Part shown: in pieces, positions 62,522 to 64,000 of the stretch | Numbering within the stretch: the stretch's first letter is position 1 | How the letters are laid out: each line of letters starts with the position of its first letter | Origin: Schleiferiaceae bacterium | GTDB lineage: Bacteria > Bacteroidota > Bacteroidia > Flavobacteriales > Schleiferiaceae | Direction: 5' to 3' | Assembly: GCA_018402665.1 (NCBI GenBank) | Contig: JAGYIN010000003.1 | Location: forward strand, 124,001-188,000 | DNA length: 64,000 nucleotides | Position numbers and translations under genes: made by a program | Notes under the pieces: model-generated | The model's input: only the letters and a program-made list of their open reading frames with translations | The model's database searches: none | Told to the model about the DNA's origin: nothing

Positions 62522-64000
62522 TACTGAACCATTAAACGTTCTACCCTGCGTAGGCCGTTTGTGGTGTTGAAAACAACCAAATACAAACCCTTTGCAAGTG
62601 GAATCGAATTTTTAGCGCCTGCGGTTACTTCGCCGAGCAGTCGCCCTTGAATGGAATAAATTTGTGCAGCAGTAATGAGGGGGTCTGTACATTCAAATTG
62701 GAAAAAACCTTGCGTCGGATTGGGGTAAAGTTTGCACGTAAAGGGAAGCATGGCCGTCTCTTCGATTGAGATATCATTAAAGGCTTTTCCCTCGAAATAG
62801 TGCAGTCCACCGCTCATATTCCCCAAAATTACATCGGGGTAGCCGTCAGCATTCAAATCTCCAACGGCGGGGTGTAAACGTGATCCAGAAGCTAGAAAAT
62901 GAGTATCCGCACTCCGCAGGGTTGGGCGAAGATTAAACCGCATGTTGGGACGTTTTGAAATGCGACCACCGTAAGGCATTTGGCAACCGTCATTCGTTAT
63001 GCCGTTCCAACCGGTAACCTCCCCATAGCGCATGCTAGCGAAGGAGGTGTTTTGAAGTAGTACGGGAATATCACCTGTTTGTGCATGTTTCGAAAAACAA
63101 ATTTCTACCAAAAGGTGATCTTCACCATTCCAGGTGAACGGCATGTCTAAGGCTATATCATTCCAGCCGGTCGTCATAACGCGGATTCCACTGTAAACGG
63201 TTTGAAGATTTTGTGTGACGAAATTGGTTTGCGTTGTGTCCGCGATGTGTGTCATTTTGATATCAAAGCCCTGCGTCAAATAAAGACTCGTATTGGTGCC
63301 CAATTCAAAACCAATGGTTTTGATTTGTCCGTAGATTCCTCCTGCATTCATTAATTCGTTCTTACTGAAGACAATCTGAGTCCGGCCGTTTCGCTTGGAT
63401 CCTCCAAAGGGTGTTTCTACTCTCGATGCAGATGTTATTGTACCACCGCCAACAACTAAATCCAACGCTGAAGCGCCACTCATGATAGTGCGTAGGCTGT
63501 CTTTCTGAACGACACCCAGACTTTCAGACCCTATGAGTAGCGTGGTGTCTTGCCCGTAGATAAATGCGGGGGCTGAATAGCCGTCCGGTGCTTGAGGACT
63601 GGTCATATTAATTCCTGCCCATGCCGCATCTACTAGTGTAAAAGCGTTAGGCATACTTCCGGTATTTTCATAATAGGCAATAGCGCCGCTTTCGTTTCCT
63701 ATTAAAAGGTCCAAATCGCCATCGCCGTCAAGATCTCCTAATGCGGGCGTTGCAAAATTGCCGACGTCGATGGATTGTAAACTTCCGCGGTACGTGTAGC
63801 TGTGGGCTGTAAAAGACCCGGTGTTTTCGTAATAAAATAATTCACCCGTTTCTGTACCTACAATCATATCCGGATCGAAATCGCCGTCGAGATCACCAAA
63901 AGTCGGACAGAGGCTTGCGCCGAGGTTGTTGTACCCGGCATTGGCTAAATCAGAATCGGTCAGCGTGAAGGCAGGGGCCGTGTTTGTCCCCGTGTTCTTG
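62521..64000 (-). CDS. FG-GAP/VCBS repeat protein with T9SS type A sorting domain, 5' end outside window
   Basis: The frame is open to the window edge, beyond the ATG listed at 63867 (upstream codons continue the repeat, e.g. PTFGDLDGDFDPD). At least 490 residues are visible. Several FG-GAP repeats are seen (ALGDLDGDGDLDLLIGNESG, DLNADGYPDVILGNMSG), as in calcium-binding propeller proteins. The C-terminus is a type A sorting domain (LYPNPTQGFFQFECTDP, YSIQGRLLGEV, KGLYLVVFNT), which directs export by the type IX secretion system and surface attachment. It therefore fits a cell-surface or secreted protein. The DCC gene follows by a one-base overlap. Confidence 0.88.
   Translation of the reverse strand, partial: KNTGTNTAPAFTLTDSDLANAGYNNLGASLCPTFGDLDGDFDPDMIVGTETGELFYYENTGSFTAHSYTYRGSLQSIDVGNFATPALGDLDGDGDLDLLIGNESGAIAYYENTGSMPNAFTLVDAAWAGINMTSPQAPDGYSAPAFIYGQDTTLLIGSESLGVVQKDSLRTIMSGASALDLVVGGGTITSASRVETPFGGSKRNGRTQIVFSKNELMNAGGIYGQIKTIGFELGTNTSLYLTQGFDIKMTHIADTTQTNFVTQNLQTVYSGIRVMTTGWNDIALDMPFTWNGEDHLLVEICFSKHAQTGDIPVLLQNTSFASMRYGEVTGWNGITNDGCQMPYGGRISKRPNMRFNLRPTLRSADTHFLASGSRLHPAVGDLNADGYPDVILGNMSGGLHYFEGKAFNDISIEETAMLPFTCKLYPNPTQGFFQFECTDPLITAAQIYSIQGRLLGEVTAGAKNSIPLAKGLYLVVFNTTNGLRRVERLMVQ

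Noticed and set aside
1-64000. Mobile elements, prophage, integron or defence islands
   Set aside because: No transposase, integrase, phage structural gene, restriction enzyme or terminal inverted repeats were found; genes are conserved housekeeping ones.

Overview
The window is gene-dense chromosome of a Bacteroidota bacterium, most likely a marine-type member of the Flavobacteriales (a Cryomorphaceae/Schleiferiaceae-like lineage is a guess). The evidence is the gliding-motility ABC transporter proteins GldF/GldG, a type IX secretion plug-type protein (DUF5103), a C-terminal type A sorting domain, the short 287-residue RpoD, a complete Na+-NQR operon, and a recurring TAnnTTTG element upstream of genes, which is the -7 box of the Bacteroidota housekeeping sigma factor. 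Many operon neighbours overlap by ATGA or TAATG. The content is almost entirely housekeeping. I see no insertion sequence, prophage, CRISPR array, integrase or toxin-antitoxin pair, and no gene-free stretch longer than about 200 bases.

Layout. 0-5 kb (+): serC (5' truncated by the window edge), serA, then a DUF1015 protein, a YggS-type PLP protein and a DnaQ-GIY-YIG nuclease. 5-7.4 kb (-): an outer-membrane protein, purC and phoH. 7.5-13.3 kb (+): a SAM-hydrolase family protein, a small monooxygenase-fold protein, a fused gldF-gldG, a DUF4340 lipoprotein and dnaN. 13.4-19.5 kb: a ferredoxin with a secreted protein, diverging from a LuxC-like acyl-CoA reductase; a beta-helix-like lipoprotein; ribosomal protein L31; a GlmU-like protein; and rpe. 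19.5-31.5 kb (-): rpoD, pnp, rpsO, then a run containing DUF192, lgt, a PD40 lipoprotein, yidD, cysS and folE, followed by a large BNR/sortilin-like propeller protein. 31.5-34 kb (-): a FadL-like barrel and a low-complexity Tyr/Gly/Asn lipoprotein.

34-42 kb: proS, tRNA-Glu(TTC), rpsT, a long-chain acyl-CoA synthetase, an amidohydrolase lipoprotein and a short-form purL. 42-49 kb (-): an AT-rich orphan membrane protein, a histone-deacetylase-family enzyme, pheT, a VTT membrane protein and recG. 49-53.7 kb: a polyprenyl glycosylphosphotransferase broken by a one-base frameshift, pepT, an S1/P1 nuclease and the DUF5103 protein. 53.8-61 kb: nqrABCDEF, apbE and a convergent small Cys-rich membrane protein that may be the NqrM-type maturation factor. 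61-64 kb: mdh, a DCC-family protein and the 3' part of a large FG-GAP protein with a T9SS sorting domain.

Functional links. The 54-61 kb region gives a whole sodium-pumping NADH dehydrogenase, its flavin transferase and a candidate metal-site maturation protein, next to malate dehydrogenase, which makes NADH. The first operon covers two of the three steps from 3-phosphoglycerate to serine, and DUF1015 is a candidate for the missing one. The most unusual items are the gldF-gldG fusion, the frameshifted sugar transferase, the abutting divergent -7 boxes between ferredoxin and luxC, the NqrM-like gene and the AT-rich orphan gene. I did not find a clearly new multi-gene system.
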